Assembly: GCA_031308135.1 (NCBI GenBank)
Contig: JAHLJT010003656.1
Span: 51,871,665-51,935,664, forward strand
From: Acheta domesticus
Lineage: Eukaryota > Arthropoda > Insecta > Orthoptera > Gryllidae
Reading direction: 5' to 3'
DNA length: 64,000 nucleotides
Shown: one piece after another, positions 43,863 through 54,789 of the stretch
How positions within the stretch are numbered: the stretch's first letter is position 1
Layout: every line of letters begins with the position of its first letter
Notes under the pieces: model-generated
Told to the model about the DNA's origin: nothing
The model's input: only the letters and a program-made list of their open reading frames with translations
Database searches by the model: none
Made by a program: the position numbers and the translations under genes

Positions 43863-45361
43863 CAGCGCACGTGGTGGGGAAACGCAATTAGACCCACCAG
43901 TGAAAGACGTGCGGCCAACAATTTTGATCGATTTCTTTAGTTTTTATTTCATTCTCTAAAATTATGTACAACTTTCAATGTAAATATACGTTTTGGCGAT
44001 CATATAGTTAATTTAGTAATTATTAATTTAATTTGCAGATCTCGTTGGTTTCTCAAGTTATTGCGTAGACAAAAAGAAAATCGCAGTCATTATATATTTA
44101 AACTTGCCATAATTTTAGGGAATCTATTAAAGTATCATGTGTACATGTTGTTTTCTCTGTGTTAATAATTTGCAATTTAGTGAAAATATAATAGTTACAT
44201 CACATCATCTCTTAGATAGAATTTCTACTTTAACTGCTATTGTGGTTCATGCAATGAATTACTGATATGAATGTCATCGTTACGTAAAAGCGTTTATAAT
44301 CAATTACCCATTTAAAAATATTGCGTCAAATATTTGTAGCAGAAGGAGCTGGGTATAATCTAAGAAATATGGTATTAATGTGTGCAAGTTGGAAGAAGCG
44401 GTACTGAAACAGCACGTACTTCCTTCCCCACTTTTCAAGCAAAATTGAGCGAAAAGTACGCGTATTTTTGAATTTTTCAATTTTCGGAAAATCAGAGTTT
44501 TTAACCAACGTGAAACCGGCACCATTCTCTTAAACGTCTTCAGAATACCCAGCAACAAAATGTAAACAAAATCAATGGCATATTTTTTTCAAAATTTTGA
44601 AATTCTCCCAGGGGCTTCAAGTAAAGTACCCCCCATCCCAAAAAGGGGTCGTTACCAGAGCCCTGTAATAATAGTTATGTCTAAAATGCACCCTTTTCTC
44701 GCGCAGCATTTCATAACTTTCTCTTCTGAAGTTCCTTCTTGAGCGCGAGAAAGTAAAAAACTTCCTTAACGAATGAAACTAATTTCTAGGAAAAAATCAT
44801 TTAGCATTTCATTGCAAATAATTGCATGTCTCGCAAGGAATATCACTTCTCTCGTGCCTATCTCCCCGCCCCTGAAAGCTGCTATGCAGAGCATCTAGAG
44901 CAACTAATTACATTCCGTAGTTGCCGTCATTAAGCCCATTCCGTGCAGTCCTGTTATTAAGATCGCTGTGCGCTTACAACCTCCGGAGACCTGATATCGT
45001 TCATTACAATGCAGATTCTTTCGTGAGTTTTCTGCTTCGTTTGCCGTGGAATTCAGATGGCAAAGAGAAAATGAAAAGGAAATAGTCTTTCTATTCACAT
45101 CAAAACAAAACCAGTTTATTAACTAAAAAGTTCATTAATAGCTTTTTTAAAAGTTTTTTAATATTTCATTTACATCAATCGTTAGTTTTTATTAAAAAAT
45201 ACCTATGGTTATTCTGTAAATAATCAACGCTTAAACTCACAAGGGATTTCTATTTCAGACTATTCCTTGGATTCTTTTCTTGCATTGTTCTCTTGGTTTC
45301 ACGAGTGGTGGAAGTGACATTTTATTCTGCGAGTAGAAAAGATTGTGATACAAGGATGTTA
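43863..45361. other. Unassigned AT-rich DNA
   Basis: Nothing recognised on either strand. Confidence 0.5.
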
Positions 45362-45575
45362 AGCGTCGGTCCCGTGGCCGAGATCGCTGAGATAGTAGTG
45401 CCGTAATGATCTCGGACCGAGGGGTCGTGGGTTCGAGTCCCGCCTCGGGCATGGTTGTATGTGTTCGTCCTTTCACCCCCAATCATCACCATAACGCTTC
45501 ATCCTCATACCATAAGGTTAAATCCAATAGTGGTTGCTAATGACCTGATAGTTGATGCGACCTGAAATAACCAGG
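45362..45575 (+). mobile_element. tRNA-derived SINE, family 3, second copy
   Basis: Head with A-box GTGGCCGAGATCGCTGAG and perfect B-box GGTTCGAGTCC (45430-45440), followed by CGCCTCGGGCATGGTTGTAT. The tail CTAATGACCTGATAGTTGAT then GCGACCTGAAATAACC is a common SINE ending. It directly abuts the SINE-1 copy at 45576 on the opposite strand, so one has inserted beside or into the other. No target duplication seen. Confidence 0.8.
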
Positions 45576-45663
45576 TATCTCTCATCAGCGGGGCACCACC
45601 TCAGCCGGGACAAGCTCTGATCTCCCGACCGGTCTCTCAGCATGTGTCGTAGTGTAGTGCATG

Positions 45664-45709
<46 letters not shown>

Positions 45710-45998
45710 AGGGGTAAGGATAGAACAAGGAAGAGGAAGAAAAAATAGCGCGCGGTCCGTGGCCCGTTTGTTAGGGTACTGCTCCGGCATTCGCCTGGTG
45801 TTGATAGGAGAAACCATGGAAAACTACCGATCAGAGCAGCCGGCCGCTACAATTTTCGTCCACACAGCTACTGGATTCTTCATCGCTATGTAGCTAATGT
45901 CGGAAATCCTCCTGCAGCGCCGTAAGGACTCGAACCTAGGACCTGCCGATGAGTGGCACAGCATTGTCACTAGTTGATGCCCTGCGCCACCTGTCCGT
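45576..45998 (-). mobile_element. SINE-1 copy lacking its 3' end
   Basis: Minus orientation from CCAGGTATCTCTCATCAGCG through CGACCGGTCTCTCAGC, GCGCGCGGTCCGTGGCCCG and AACCATGGAAAACTACCGAT to the tRNA-like head. In reverse the head contains CAGGTCCTAGGTTCGAGTCC (a better B-box than in other copies) and GGCGCAGGGCATCAAC. The GT tract is expanded. Confidence 0.85.
45667..45708. repeat. (GT)n microsatellite inside SINE-1
   Basis: About 40 bp of GT. Complement of the CA tract seen at the same position in the SINE-1 copy at 9332-9779. Confidence 0.95.
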
Positions 45999-46058
45999 TT
46001 CGGAGCGAGAGCGCCGGGCGCGTCAGGGGGGGGGGGCGCCACGAGGAATCGATTAGAG

Positions 46059-46404
46059 CAGGGTTGTCCAACCTAGAAAGGCTTATGGGCCACATGCCGC
46101 ACCGTCATTTAAGGCCGTCATTTATGGCCATGGGCCGCGGACCGCACCGTCATTTAAGATGTTTTTTACTCAAAGTACTGAGATTATACTGAAACACATA
46201 TTTGATACGACTTCTATTCAACATAATGATTAAAGTACGTACAGCGGGAAAATTAATATATCATTAAATAAAAAAGATGAATTGTGCAATTGTATAGTAG
46301 GCCCTATTTGGTTGGTATAATAAAATGTATCAAAGCAGTCGCGGGCCGCAGAGAAAGATCCGGCGGGCCGCATGCGGCCTGCGGGCGCCGGTTGGGACGC
46401 CCTG
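46059..46404. mobile_element. Short hAT-like element, 346 bp
   Basis: Starts CAGGGTTGTCCAACC; the right end in reverse starts CAGGGCGTCCCAACC. The interior carries GGGCCGCGGACCGCACCGTC and ends in AAAGATCCGGCGGGCCGC. The wording is well known from non-autonomous hAT elements. Flanks GATTAGAG and ACTTGGAG match at 5/8. It is an internally shorter relative of 12264-13756. The overlapping 134-codon minus frame is not a gene. Confidence 0.75.
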
Positions 46405-47270
46405 ACTTGGAGGGATCCGCGCGGGTGCCGCCCCCCCTCTCCCCGCGGGGGTGGATCCCAATCGAAGAGAAGGGCGCGGGCCCAAAGGAACGAGATGAAG
46501 GCAACGAGGGTAATGCAGCGTGCGACTGCGCGGGTTAGAAAACAACTCAAAACACACGAGAAATGAAACGACAGAGGAACACGAATAGCAGGGTCTTTTA
46601 TCATGTCCCAAGACAAGGGGAAGTAAATGAACATTTTAAGATTTCAATTTCATCCCAAAGTTGATTATTTGATGAAATAATTATTAGACTGCATGAGGGC
46701 CACTGTATAACAATATTGTCTTGTGTGTATTTCCTCTTGACTTCACACAGTATTATTGCAAAAAAACTCTTAAAATAAATGCGTTATTTCCAAATACTTC
46801 TAATGTAAGTTATGAAAACATCTCGAGGTAATCCAAGGAAAGGTGGGTAATTAGATTTTTATGAAGGAGAGTAAAAAGTAATATGAAGAGATTCATGTTT
46901 GTAGTGATGAACGAATGGATGTCTAAAGGAATGTCTGAAGCAGCAAGAGCGCCGCCGAGAGAAAACGTGGGTCCTGGTTCAAAGAATGTATGCGTTCTTA
47001 TAAAAAGACTACAGGCATGTCTATGTGTTTATTATTATTATTTCTGCAATCGATTACATTGATACTTTTTATTTAGATATAATCTAGGTGCCGGAATGTT
47101 ACTTCAGTTTTTCCATATTCGACTGTTTAAGAAACATGACGTATTACAAACTGCGGCTGTTTAATTTTGCAAACACATTAACTTAAAAAAAACAACTAAA
47201 AAATAAGGTACGCGCCGATAAAAATTAAATCAAATAAATGTTGAAATGGTGATAAAACTCGAAGGTCAAA
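46405..47270. other. Unassigned DNA
   Basis: Nothing recognised beyond GC-rich sequence to about 46500. Confidence 0.5.
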
Positions 47271-47331
47271 CTGGCGGAGGTGGCTCGGGACATCCACTGA
47301 TGTCATTGCAGTGCTTCTGTTCGAGAGATCC
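47271..47331 (+). mobile_element. SINE-1 head fragment
   Basis: GGAGGTGGCTCGGGACATCC and ACTGATGTCATTGCAGTGC match the tRNA-like head only. The copy is 3'-truncated at about 47331, unusual for a retroposon and probably a later deletion. Confidence 0.7.
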
Positions 47332-47861
47332 CAACATAGAGTAAATGAGAGATTGAACAAGAGAGTAAATTACATGAAAATCAATTGAATAAAATAAAAT
47401 AGTTGAATTTTAATCAGAAAATATTACGAATACAATCGAAAATACTACTAATATAGGTAAATATAACGATTAATTAAATTATAGGAATTTTATCATTATT
47501 TACCTCACAAAGAATATTATTGAGGCTTAAAACCCGAAAGCACTAAAAATGTACTCTCCAGTAGGAAACGTATGTCAGCGCCACATTTGAATGTTGCATG
47601 GTAGACTGCACAGTAATTGTCTTGTCGCTTCAGCCACTGCCCAAAAGAAGCTCCAAAGCGGCTGCGGGGATGCAAGGGCTTTGTCTAACTCTGACGCTGG
47701 AACATACAATTTTACGGTCACGGAAGGAGCTGAGTAATGTTGGTAGATCTACATCAAAAGGGCCAAACGAGCATTAGCTTGAGAATCCCGTATGTCATGA
47801 CGACGCGACGAGTGGCGGCGGGGTAGTGTGGGGGGGGGGGAGGGAAGCTCGAACAAACGAC
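47332..47861. other. Unassigned DNA
   Basis: Nothing recognised; a G run occurs at 47831-47841. Confidence 0.5.
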
Positions 47862-48418
47862 CGGGAGAGGTGGCTCAGGGCATCAACTGATGTCACAGCA
47901 GTCCCCCTGACTGCAAGGTCCTAGGTTCCAGTCCCGACGGCGGCAGGATTTTCGACACTAGCTTGTCAGCTAGGTCGAATTCAGTCGCTGTCTGGAGGAG
48001 AATTGTAGCAGCCGGCTGCTCTGATCGGTATTTTTCTGTGCTTTCTCCCATCAACGCCAGGCGAATGTCGGGACAGTAGCCTAACAAACGGGCCACGGAC
48101 AGCGCGCAATATTTCCTTCCTCTTCCTTGTCTTACCCTTACACACGCACACAGTGATACTAACATGCACTACACTACCACACATGCCGGGAGACCGGTCG
48201 GGGACTTAGAGCTTGTCCTGGCTGGGGCGGTGCCCTGCTGGTGAGATACCTGGTTGGGAAAACCCGCTAGTCGACGGTAGGTCGGCGCCGGATCGCACCA
48301 TCCAGCGGGGGAAGATCACCAACACCTCCCGATGAAAAAGTGAATGTGAATAGTGTGAAAAACACACACTACACTTACGAGACTAATTACCTCAGCTGTT
48401 GAATCACTTATCAGTCAG
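47862..48418 (+). mobile_element. SINE-1, best full-length copy
   Basis: Head: A-box GGTGGCTCAGGGCATCAACT (from 47869) and B-box GGTTCCAGTCC (47924-47934). Body: GAATTCAGTCGCTGTCTGG, GCCGGCTGCTCTGATCGG, CATGCCGGGAGACCGGTCGG, GGTAGGTCGGCGCCGG and CACCTCCCGATGAAAAAGTG. It ends ACACTTACGAGACTAATTAC, then a TCA-rich tail. It is the reference used here for the family. Transcription by Pol III from the internal boxes is expected for an active master copy. Confidence 0.9.
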
Positions 48419-49860
48419 AAATTGCCGGAATCACTTATCAAGCAATCAGTGGTAATTGTAATCATGTTTCAGGAATGCATTTGGTAACTGGATCCAATTA
48501 TGCCACGGAACGTTGATTTTAGATATTGAATGATTAAATATGTAAACTATTATTTGACATGTACAGAAGCGAAAGATGCGAACTTTCTTTCTCAACATTA
48601 ATTTACGAGTGTTTTATTTGGAGGAAATTATCTTTGTAACTAAAACTATAAATTGTTCTCGGTTATTTTAAATATGAGCTGTCTGCTGGACCAAATTTTA
48701 TATATTTGTTTTATATATTATAATATATAAAATATATATATTTGTTTTAAATGAAAGATAGTAGGTCACAGATGTGTAATCGTTTGCTATTATTAATTAT
48801 ACCTTGAATTGATTAAAATTGCAAACCTGACGTCATTTGTTCATTTCGTAGTTTGGTTTGTGAGTTGTAATCGATCTACCCAAAACAGACGACTTTTCTT
48901 CGTCTGGTCGGAGCAAGAATGTGTGAGTGCGAAGTTATACCCGTTGTTAGCGAAGCAAAGATGTCGAGTTTCGCCATGTTCGAAGATTGATTTTTTAAAT
49001 GCAAAGATTTCTGAGTGTAAATTAACGAAATGTCCGGTAATATTTTGAAACACTTGTCACTTGACAAAAAATTTAATGATTATAATTACATGCGGTGCGT
49101 TACCTTTTTAAATGAAGATGACACCAGAATTTTCTGCTGTAGTCCCCTACAAGATGCAATTTGTACACATCTTGGTAAAATAAAACATTTTTAAATTAGA
49201 TTTTCAAAAAATTGCAATTCCCTTATCTACCTTATTTCATTAGTATTATAGAATAAGTACTGGACGACAGGAAACGATATTCGAGGGGTTTCGATTTCCC
49301 GGATGGTGCATACGTTGTTCTTTCCTGTTGTCTAATTCTAACAGTTCTTCCTTTTTGTGCGATGTAATCGTGAGTATTTAATTAGTTGTTTAATAATGGT
49401 GCGTAATTGTTTTCTCCTTCACAGAAATTGTACTTCTCTTTTGAATCATTTTGTCTTCTGGTAACTTTTCATTCATCAACCTATATTGCCACTGCTCTGT
49501 AATATCAATGTTCTATATTGTAGCTGTTTCTACTTACACTCTTTGGCAAAATGTCATGAACCATAGTAACTATTGAGTTATAAATTAAGTTTTCAAGCAT
49601 GATCTTGCAGCGATTACTATAGGGAATACAAAGAGCAAAAGAGGGAGAGATAGATTTTAAAATAGATTGTTCCCGAAAAAAAAATGTTTGTCGAACAGAT
49701 ACGTACTATATCAACAGTACGTAACTATATCAACTGTTTCCATTTCTTTGCATATACTTGAAACACTTGTGATATGTAAGCAAAGTGGAGTGGAGTGTAT
49801 CTTGGGCAGAGCAGCAGGTTTTCGCTTCGCGAATAGTAACTCTGGGAGTATAACACGTGC
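48419..49860. other. AT-rich DNA with a 24-bp perfect palindrome
   Basis: TTTTATATATTA/TAATATATAAAA at 48709-48732 is a perfect palindrome in AT-rich context. Otherwise no element recognised; the 79-codon frame at 48809 lacks motifs. Confidence 0.5.
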
Positions 49861-50050
49861 GTTGTGTAGAGTAAACGGGGCGGCAGAGCTCTTTCTACGC
49901 ATGCGACAAAGAGCCGCTTCTTGGCCGGGGCGCAGGCGTGGGCGTGGGCGCGGGCGCGGGCGAGGGCGAAGGTCGCCCGTGGCGGGAGAAGTCGGCGCGC
50001 CCGCGGGGCCAAGCGCAAGGGCAGATCAGGGTACGCACAGCCCACTTGCA
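49861..50050. promoter_or_regulatory. CpG-rich patch with GGGCGN hexamers
   Basis: GGCGTGGGCGTGGGCGCGGG-type hexamers at 49935-49975 inside a CpG-rich island. The 165-codon plus frame reading through has no domain. Possible promoter or decayed minisatellite. Confidence 0.35.
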
Positions 50051-51444
50051 AACACACAGACAGTACTACGACACGATGACAGCCGCCACGCGAAACCATT
50101 TCCCTCCAGACGCCCCCGCTGCTTACAACCACCGGAACTGCCAGAAAAACGACAATCTATATAGAACTTCATCTAAACAAAACATCAACAAAATAGTATA
50201 TTTATCACTAGAGACCGGAAAAATATGTAGTATTAAACGTCAAAATATGTACGTAAATGTGTAATGAAAACAGTAAGAATATAATAAATATGTAAAATCG
50301 GGTATATGTAATATTAAAATTCTCTAATTAAAAAACATTTAAATAGCAAGAAATTGTATGATGTAAAGTGAGCAGTTTTTCTAAATGTAACTGTCTCGTC
50401 CGTAGTAAATGCTTCATCTACTGTTATCCAGGACCGCAGTTTAGCAGCCCGACTAATCGAAAAGGAAGCCATCGCACAAATTGATGAGATCTACGACCAG
50501 AAAACGTGCACTGTAGCATCTTCATCAAAGTATTACACGTCGGCTATCGCAAATTTTTCTTGGAAATTAAGGTTACAGATCACAAAACGCGGTGTCAATG
50601 ATATTTTGGGCACTTAGATATCTCGAGTAATGTAGGGAAAATGCTGATTTTTTTAAAATACATCTTTTTCATAAAAAATATAGAATTAAATTGAAGAACA
50701 TTGATAAAATGAGAAAATATATTGTGAAAACCACAAAATATGTAATATATGTAATAAATTACTAAATATGTAAAAATATATAACGAAAACAATCGATATT
50801 GTGTTGGGAGGGCTATGATTCGCCAAGATTACAATTTCGAGAACGGTAAGTAGAAAGACAAAAAAATGTAATTACATAAAAAAACCGGTTTCTATTTATC
50901 ACTTTCTAAGACTAAATTCGCACCAAGCGGACTAGCCGATTACTATCTTTTCTAAACCTTCTCCACTCCCCTCCAAACTCTTAAAACTATTTATCTCTTC
51001 TTTCCATACTTTTATTTATTCATTCCACAGCACTTTATAATGGCGTCTCAAGACGCCAAAATTAATTTATAAAATAACATTTAAGAGTATTTATAGGACT
51101 TTTGATTCGTCCTCAGCACCCCACCGCTGAACACCTCGGCGGAAGAGCGCCAATCGGGGAGCACGTTTGTACTCCACCAGCGAGGCTGAGCCCACTTCGC
51201 TTCGCCAGCCGGCCACTTCAGGCGGCTCTAACATCTGCTGGTGTTTGGACCTCCGAATGTCCTTGCCATGTTTCTCCCATGACCAAACAGTCGTTGGGTC
51301 TATTCGTTCCACTTCCTTGGCTGAGAAAAAAAACGCTAGCACATTCTGAGAGTGTGAGAGGATCTTGTTATGTCATGCGATGGGTTGTTGGATGTGTTTC
51401 AAATGTGGGCACATAAATGAAGCCGTATATCAGGCTGTTCCAAG
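50051..51444. other. AT-rich DNA with AAATATGTA words
   Basis: AAATATGTA-type words recur around 50219-50295 and 50735-50780 but no element ends were found. Nothing else recognised. Confidence 0.4.
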
Positions 51445-51600
51445 TCAGCTGCCCGCGGGCGGGCGGACGCGCGGGCGCCCGCGAGCCATCGCGGGCACTG
51501 GCGGAGACTGGAGGGCACAGACGGCTTGCGAAATATGAGCCTTCGGGGCGCGAGTTGACCTTGGCCTTCGGCGAAAATTCGTCACTGATAGCCGAAGCAG
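51445..51600. promoter_or_regulatory. CpG-rich island
   Basis: CCCGCGGGCGGGCGGACGCG and further CpG-rich sequence directly upstream of the LINE target site. Function unknown. Confidence 0.25.
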
Positions 51601-51617
51601 AGAGCAGTTAGGTTGGG

Positions 51618-52312
51618 GACACCCCCGCGTCCATTATTGCTGAACAATACAACCATCAACTTGCTGCCTCTCAATAAACCAAGCAGATACTTAGGACTGA
51701 ACATTGACACAAAACTCAACTGGAAGCAGTATACAGACGCCAAAACCATTTAAGCCAAAATCAAATTAATACAATAAAAGCCATTAATACACAAATCCAG
51801 CCCATTATCATACGATTCAGCATTGCAAATTTACAAAGCAATAGTAAGACCTTCGCTACTATATGCCTGCCCAATCTGGTTAAATGCTGCAAAAACCAAC
51901 CAAAGGAAACTGCAAATAGCGCAAAATCAATTTCTGAGAATCATTTCAAACGCTCCCTGGTATGTCACCAATAAACAGTTACATAAAGAATTCAACCTAA
52001 AGACTCTAGACCGTCATATCACCTACTTTGTTACCAACTTCTTCTCAAACATATCCCAAATCCCTTCATTATCAGTTCACAGACTCGGCAAAAGCCCATC
52101 ACATAGAACCAGAATACAAAATAAGTTTCCCTTTCACATTTTCCTCAGGAAATTCTCCAAATTTGATCCCGACTAGAGGAGCCCGATGGGTAACCTCAAC
52201 CACTGTATTAGTTTTAAGTTTTAATTTAAGTTAGCTATTAAGCCATCAAACACATGTATAGTTAATTTAAACGGAGCTATGTATTCACCATCTGTGTAAA
52301 TAAAATAAAATA
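51618..52312 (+). mobile_element. 5'-truncated Jockey-type LINE, 695 bp
   Basis: Flanked by identical 9-bp AGGTTGGGG (51609-51617 and 52313-52321) and ending in an AAATAAAATAAAATAA tail. Truncation, tail and duplication together show target-primed reverse transcription. Confidence 0.92.
51640..52176 (+). pseudogene. Jockey-type reverse transcriptase, C-terminal fragment
   Basis: The frame reads SRYLGLNIDTKLNWKQY early on, then after two in-frame stops continues open from 51823: IYKAIVRPSLLYACPIWLNA, KLQIAQNQFLRIISNAPWYV and TLDRHITYF, ending at 52176. These are the conserved YLG..D..L.W, YK...RP.L.YA.P.W and NAPW.V blocks found C-terminal to the catalytic FADD region in Jockey-clade elements. 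The endonuclease and catalytic palm are missing. Confidence 0.92.
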
Positions 52313-52321
52313 AGGTTGGGG

Positions 52322-52406
52322 CTAAGAGGGCAAGCCAGGGCTCATACTCAAAAAAAATCTTTAAGTTTAACAGGAAACATTAAATTCGACTCAATTCAAC
52401 CACAAT
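52322..52406. other. Short spacer
   Basis: No feature between the LINE target duplication and the hAT remnant. Confidence 0.5.
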
Positions 52407-52409
52407 ATT

Positions 52410-52640
52410 TTACGAATTAATTTTCGATATATTTTTCTTAACAAGTGAAGCAATATCTTGTGTCAGTCCTTTGACTGTTGTGAGGCATAGAACGGTCGTC
52501 AATGTCTTGTCCTGAAGTAGGATTCTTTCTTTAATGTTTATTCTTTGCATTGCAGAGAAAAGCTGCTCACAATAATGTTGCCGCAAACATACATATAATC
52601 TTAGCTTCATTTATCAAGCTTGGGGAAGACTTCCACGTAT
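52410..52640 (-). pseudogene. hAT transposase, C-terminal dimerisation remnant
   Basis: The minus strand reads YCEQLFSAMQRINIKERILL, then LTTVLCLTTVKGLTQDIASL and VKKN before the stop at 52410. CEQ.FS.M, a basic stretch, L....L...T....DI..LV is the pattern of the hAT family C-terminal region that ends ZBED and GTF2IRD2-type transposases. A frameshift separates it from upstream residues (SLINEAKIICMF) near 52600. The catalytic core is not visible. It may be the only trace here of an autonomous partner for the hAT elements. Confidence 0.75.
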
Positions 52641-53121
52641 AAATTCTGATATCATCGCAACAAATTAAGGGTATTAAAATATCTGTCCTTTATAAGTAGA
52701 GATTTCTGTAAATCTGTTCAGATTTACCACATACCAACTGCATCGACGATGGCAAGGTATCCTGTGAGACCGAAAAAGTAGTTTTCATTTTCTCTGCCAG
52801 CCATTGTTCTATTCACATTGCTTGAAAAGCACAGTGCAAGTGAGAAGATCGCTTCCCCCTCCACAACCCCCGCCTGGGCTAGCCCGCGCGAGGCCGAGTT
52901 AGAACAGTCTACCGTATATGGCGTATGTGCGGCCGTGCTCGTAAATATAGACGCGTGGCAGTACTTTTAAGACGGCGAGTTGGCGAGTAGTTCTCGTCGA
53001 AGGACACCCTGGAGGACTATTGTTTTGAATGACTAAGGGTTGCCAGTAGATGTTCTGCCCATCATAGAATGAAGAACTAAAATTGGTTACCGTGTATTAA
53101 TATTGATAGGGATTCCGGGCG
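52641..53121. other. Unassigned DNA
   Basis: Nothing recognised on either strand. Confidence 0.5.
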
Positions 53122-53612
53122 CGTCAACAACTGAGATCGTTAGTCTCGTAAGTATAGAGCATATTTTCGTCGGGAGGTGGCGGTAATCTTACCCCGCTGA
53201 ATGGTGAGATCCGGCGCCGACATAACGTGCGCTAACGAGGTTTTTTCTCGAACAGGATTCTTCCACCAGCGGGGCACCGCCCCAGCCGGAACAAGCTCTA
53301 AGCTCCCGAATGATCTCTCCAACTTGTATGGTACAGTAGTGCATGTAAATGTGTGTAAGGAGGAGTGTGGATACAAGGAAAAGGAAACAGAGATCGTGCG
53401 CGGTCCGAGGCCCGTTTGTTCGGGCACTGCTCCGGCATTGATCCTGGTATTAATCGGAGAAATCACGGAAAACTACCGATCAGAGCTGCCGGCCGCTAGA
53501 ATTCTTCTCCAGACAGCAACTGAACTCGACCTAGCTATGTAGCTGGTGTCGAAAATCCTGTCATCGGCGGGACCCGAACATAGGGACTTCCCTGTGAGAG
53601 GCTTCAACCTTT
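53122..53612 (-). mobile_element. SINE-1, near full-length copy
   Basis: Minus orientation. It begins with tail-side CAACTGAGATCGTTAGTCTC, then CGTCGGGAGGTGGCGG, GGTGAGATCCGGCGCCGAC, CCAGCGGGGCACCGCCCCAG, AAATCACGGAAAACTACCGA and GGACCCGAACATAGGGAC. The A-box end is lost. Confidence 0.85.
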
Positions 53613-54381
53613 AAAAATTATCACAGTCATGAAATGAATTCATGTCTAGACACATTTCCTACTCTACAAGAAACGCATGTCATAGTCTTCAATAAGTACT
53701 TTTCTACTATGCAACTAAAATAAAGAAGAAAATTTTAATGAAATAAAACTTCGAAGATTTATGCTCCTAATAATTCGTGTACAAGCAAATTGAGTACTTC
53801 GAATAATATTTTTCTCTTTTATTATTGATTTTTTTAGATCTTTAATTTTCTCCCAAGAATTAATTTCTCAGAGGTAAAGGTATTTTTCTATCTTTGCGCT
53901 CATTTATTTTATGCATCTAGAGTTATGTGAATTGCAAAAACGAAAGTTCATTCAAACATTTCAATGGACTGCAAATGCAAGCTACTGATCCAAAAATATG
54001 CAAAACCATTTTATGTGCGATTTATCGTTCTCTCTCGCCTGAACAGACACAGTTGATAAGAAACATGTCAATATGAATCATGAAATATGGAAGAATCGTT
54101 TTGTCTCGTGTTGTCAGGTACACGTTTTGCTAAAAATTATTTTTTCTGGTATCGCGAATCCGACTTTCAAATGAAATTCATATTCGAGTACCGAGTATTT
54201 GTAAAACTAACATGACTTTTCTCGAATACTGCGGACTACAAGCAAACTTTGGCGAGAACATTGAATATTGTTATTCACGGATTCTCCACCCCGAAAAATG
54301 TTACTTCTTAACAATATGCAAATCAATGAAATGTTCTCAAAATTGGAGGCTTAAAATGTCTATCGCGAAAACTTTAATTAA
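53613..54381. other. AT-rich DNA upstream of the Gypsy remnant
   Basis: May hold further decayed internal sequence of the Gypsy element, but no catalytic motif was recognised. Confidence 0.4.
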
Positions 54382-54729
54382 AGCAAAATATACTTACTAG
54401 GCTTCAAATTAAGAAGTTTTGAAGAGAAAAAGGTCAATCAAATAGCGAAAGATCGGGAAGATGTTTTGGACAACTTAAGAATGGCCGCAGAGAAGAGGTG
54501 TGGTCAATGTAAAGCCAAACCTTAGCAATTCATACAAGGGCAGAAAGTCATGGCGCGCGTCCCCAACAGCTCAGACGCGGAAAAGAAAGAATATGCTAAT
54601 TTCTTCTCTCTATTTCGTGGACCATATGTAAGTGGTAGGATTCAAGAATCTAATGTTGCCGAATTGGTTAATGAAGGACAGGTCGTGCGCAAATATAATT
54701 TTTATAATTTGAAACCCATTTACGAGTGA
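54382..54729 (+). pseudogene. Gypsy-type integrase C-terminal (GPY/F) remnant
   Basis: The frame reads KKVNQIAKDREDVLDNLRMA, a stop at 54523-54525, then GQKVMARVPNSSDAEKKEY, FFSLFRGPYVSG, ESNVAELV and KYNFYNLKPIYE before TGA at 54727-54729. GQKV...P.SS......FF...RGPY and a terminal N.L.P.Y match the GPY/F module that ends Gypsy-family pol proteins. The in-frame stop and loss of upstream domains make it a dead fragment. Directly after it, an AG acceptor-like site at 54782 precedes about 50 open codons of unknown nature. Confidence 0.8.
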
Positions 54730-54753
54730 CTTCAGCCGCAGAGAAGAGGTGTG
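54484..54753. repeat. 19-bp perfect direct repeat
   Basis: GCCGCAGAGAAGAGGTGTG occurs at 54484-54502 (inside the integrase remnant) and at 54735-54753 (just after its stop), 251 bp apart. The cause is unclear. Confidence 0.85.
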
Positions 54754-54789
54754 CGTCATTAATTTCGTTTTTTGTGTTTCAGAACTGTA

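Noticed and set aside
46230..46634. 134-codon minus frame as a gene
   Set aside because: It lies mostly within the short hAT element and its GC-rich right end.
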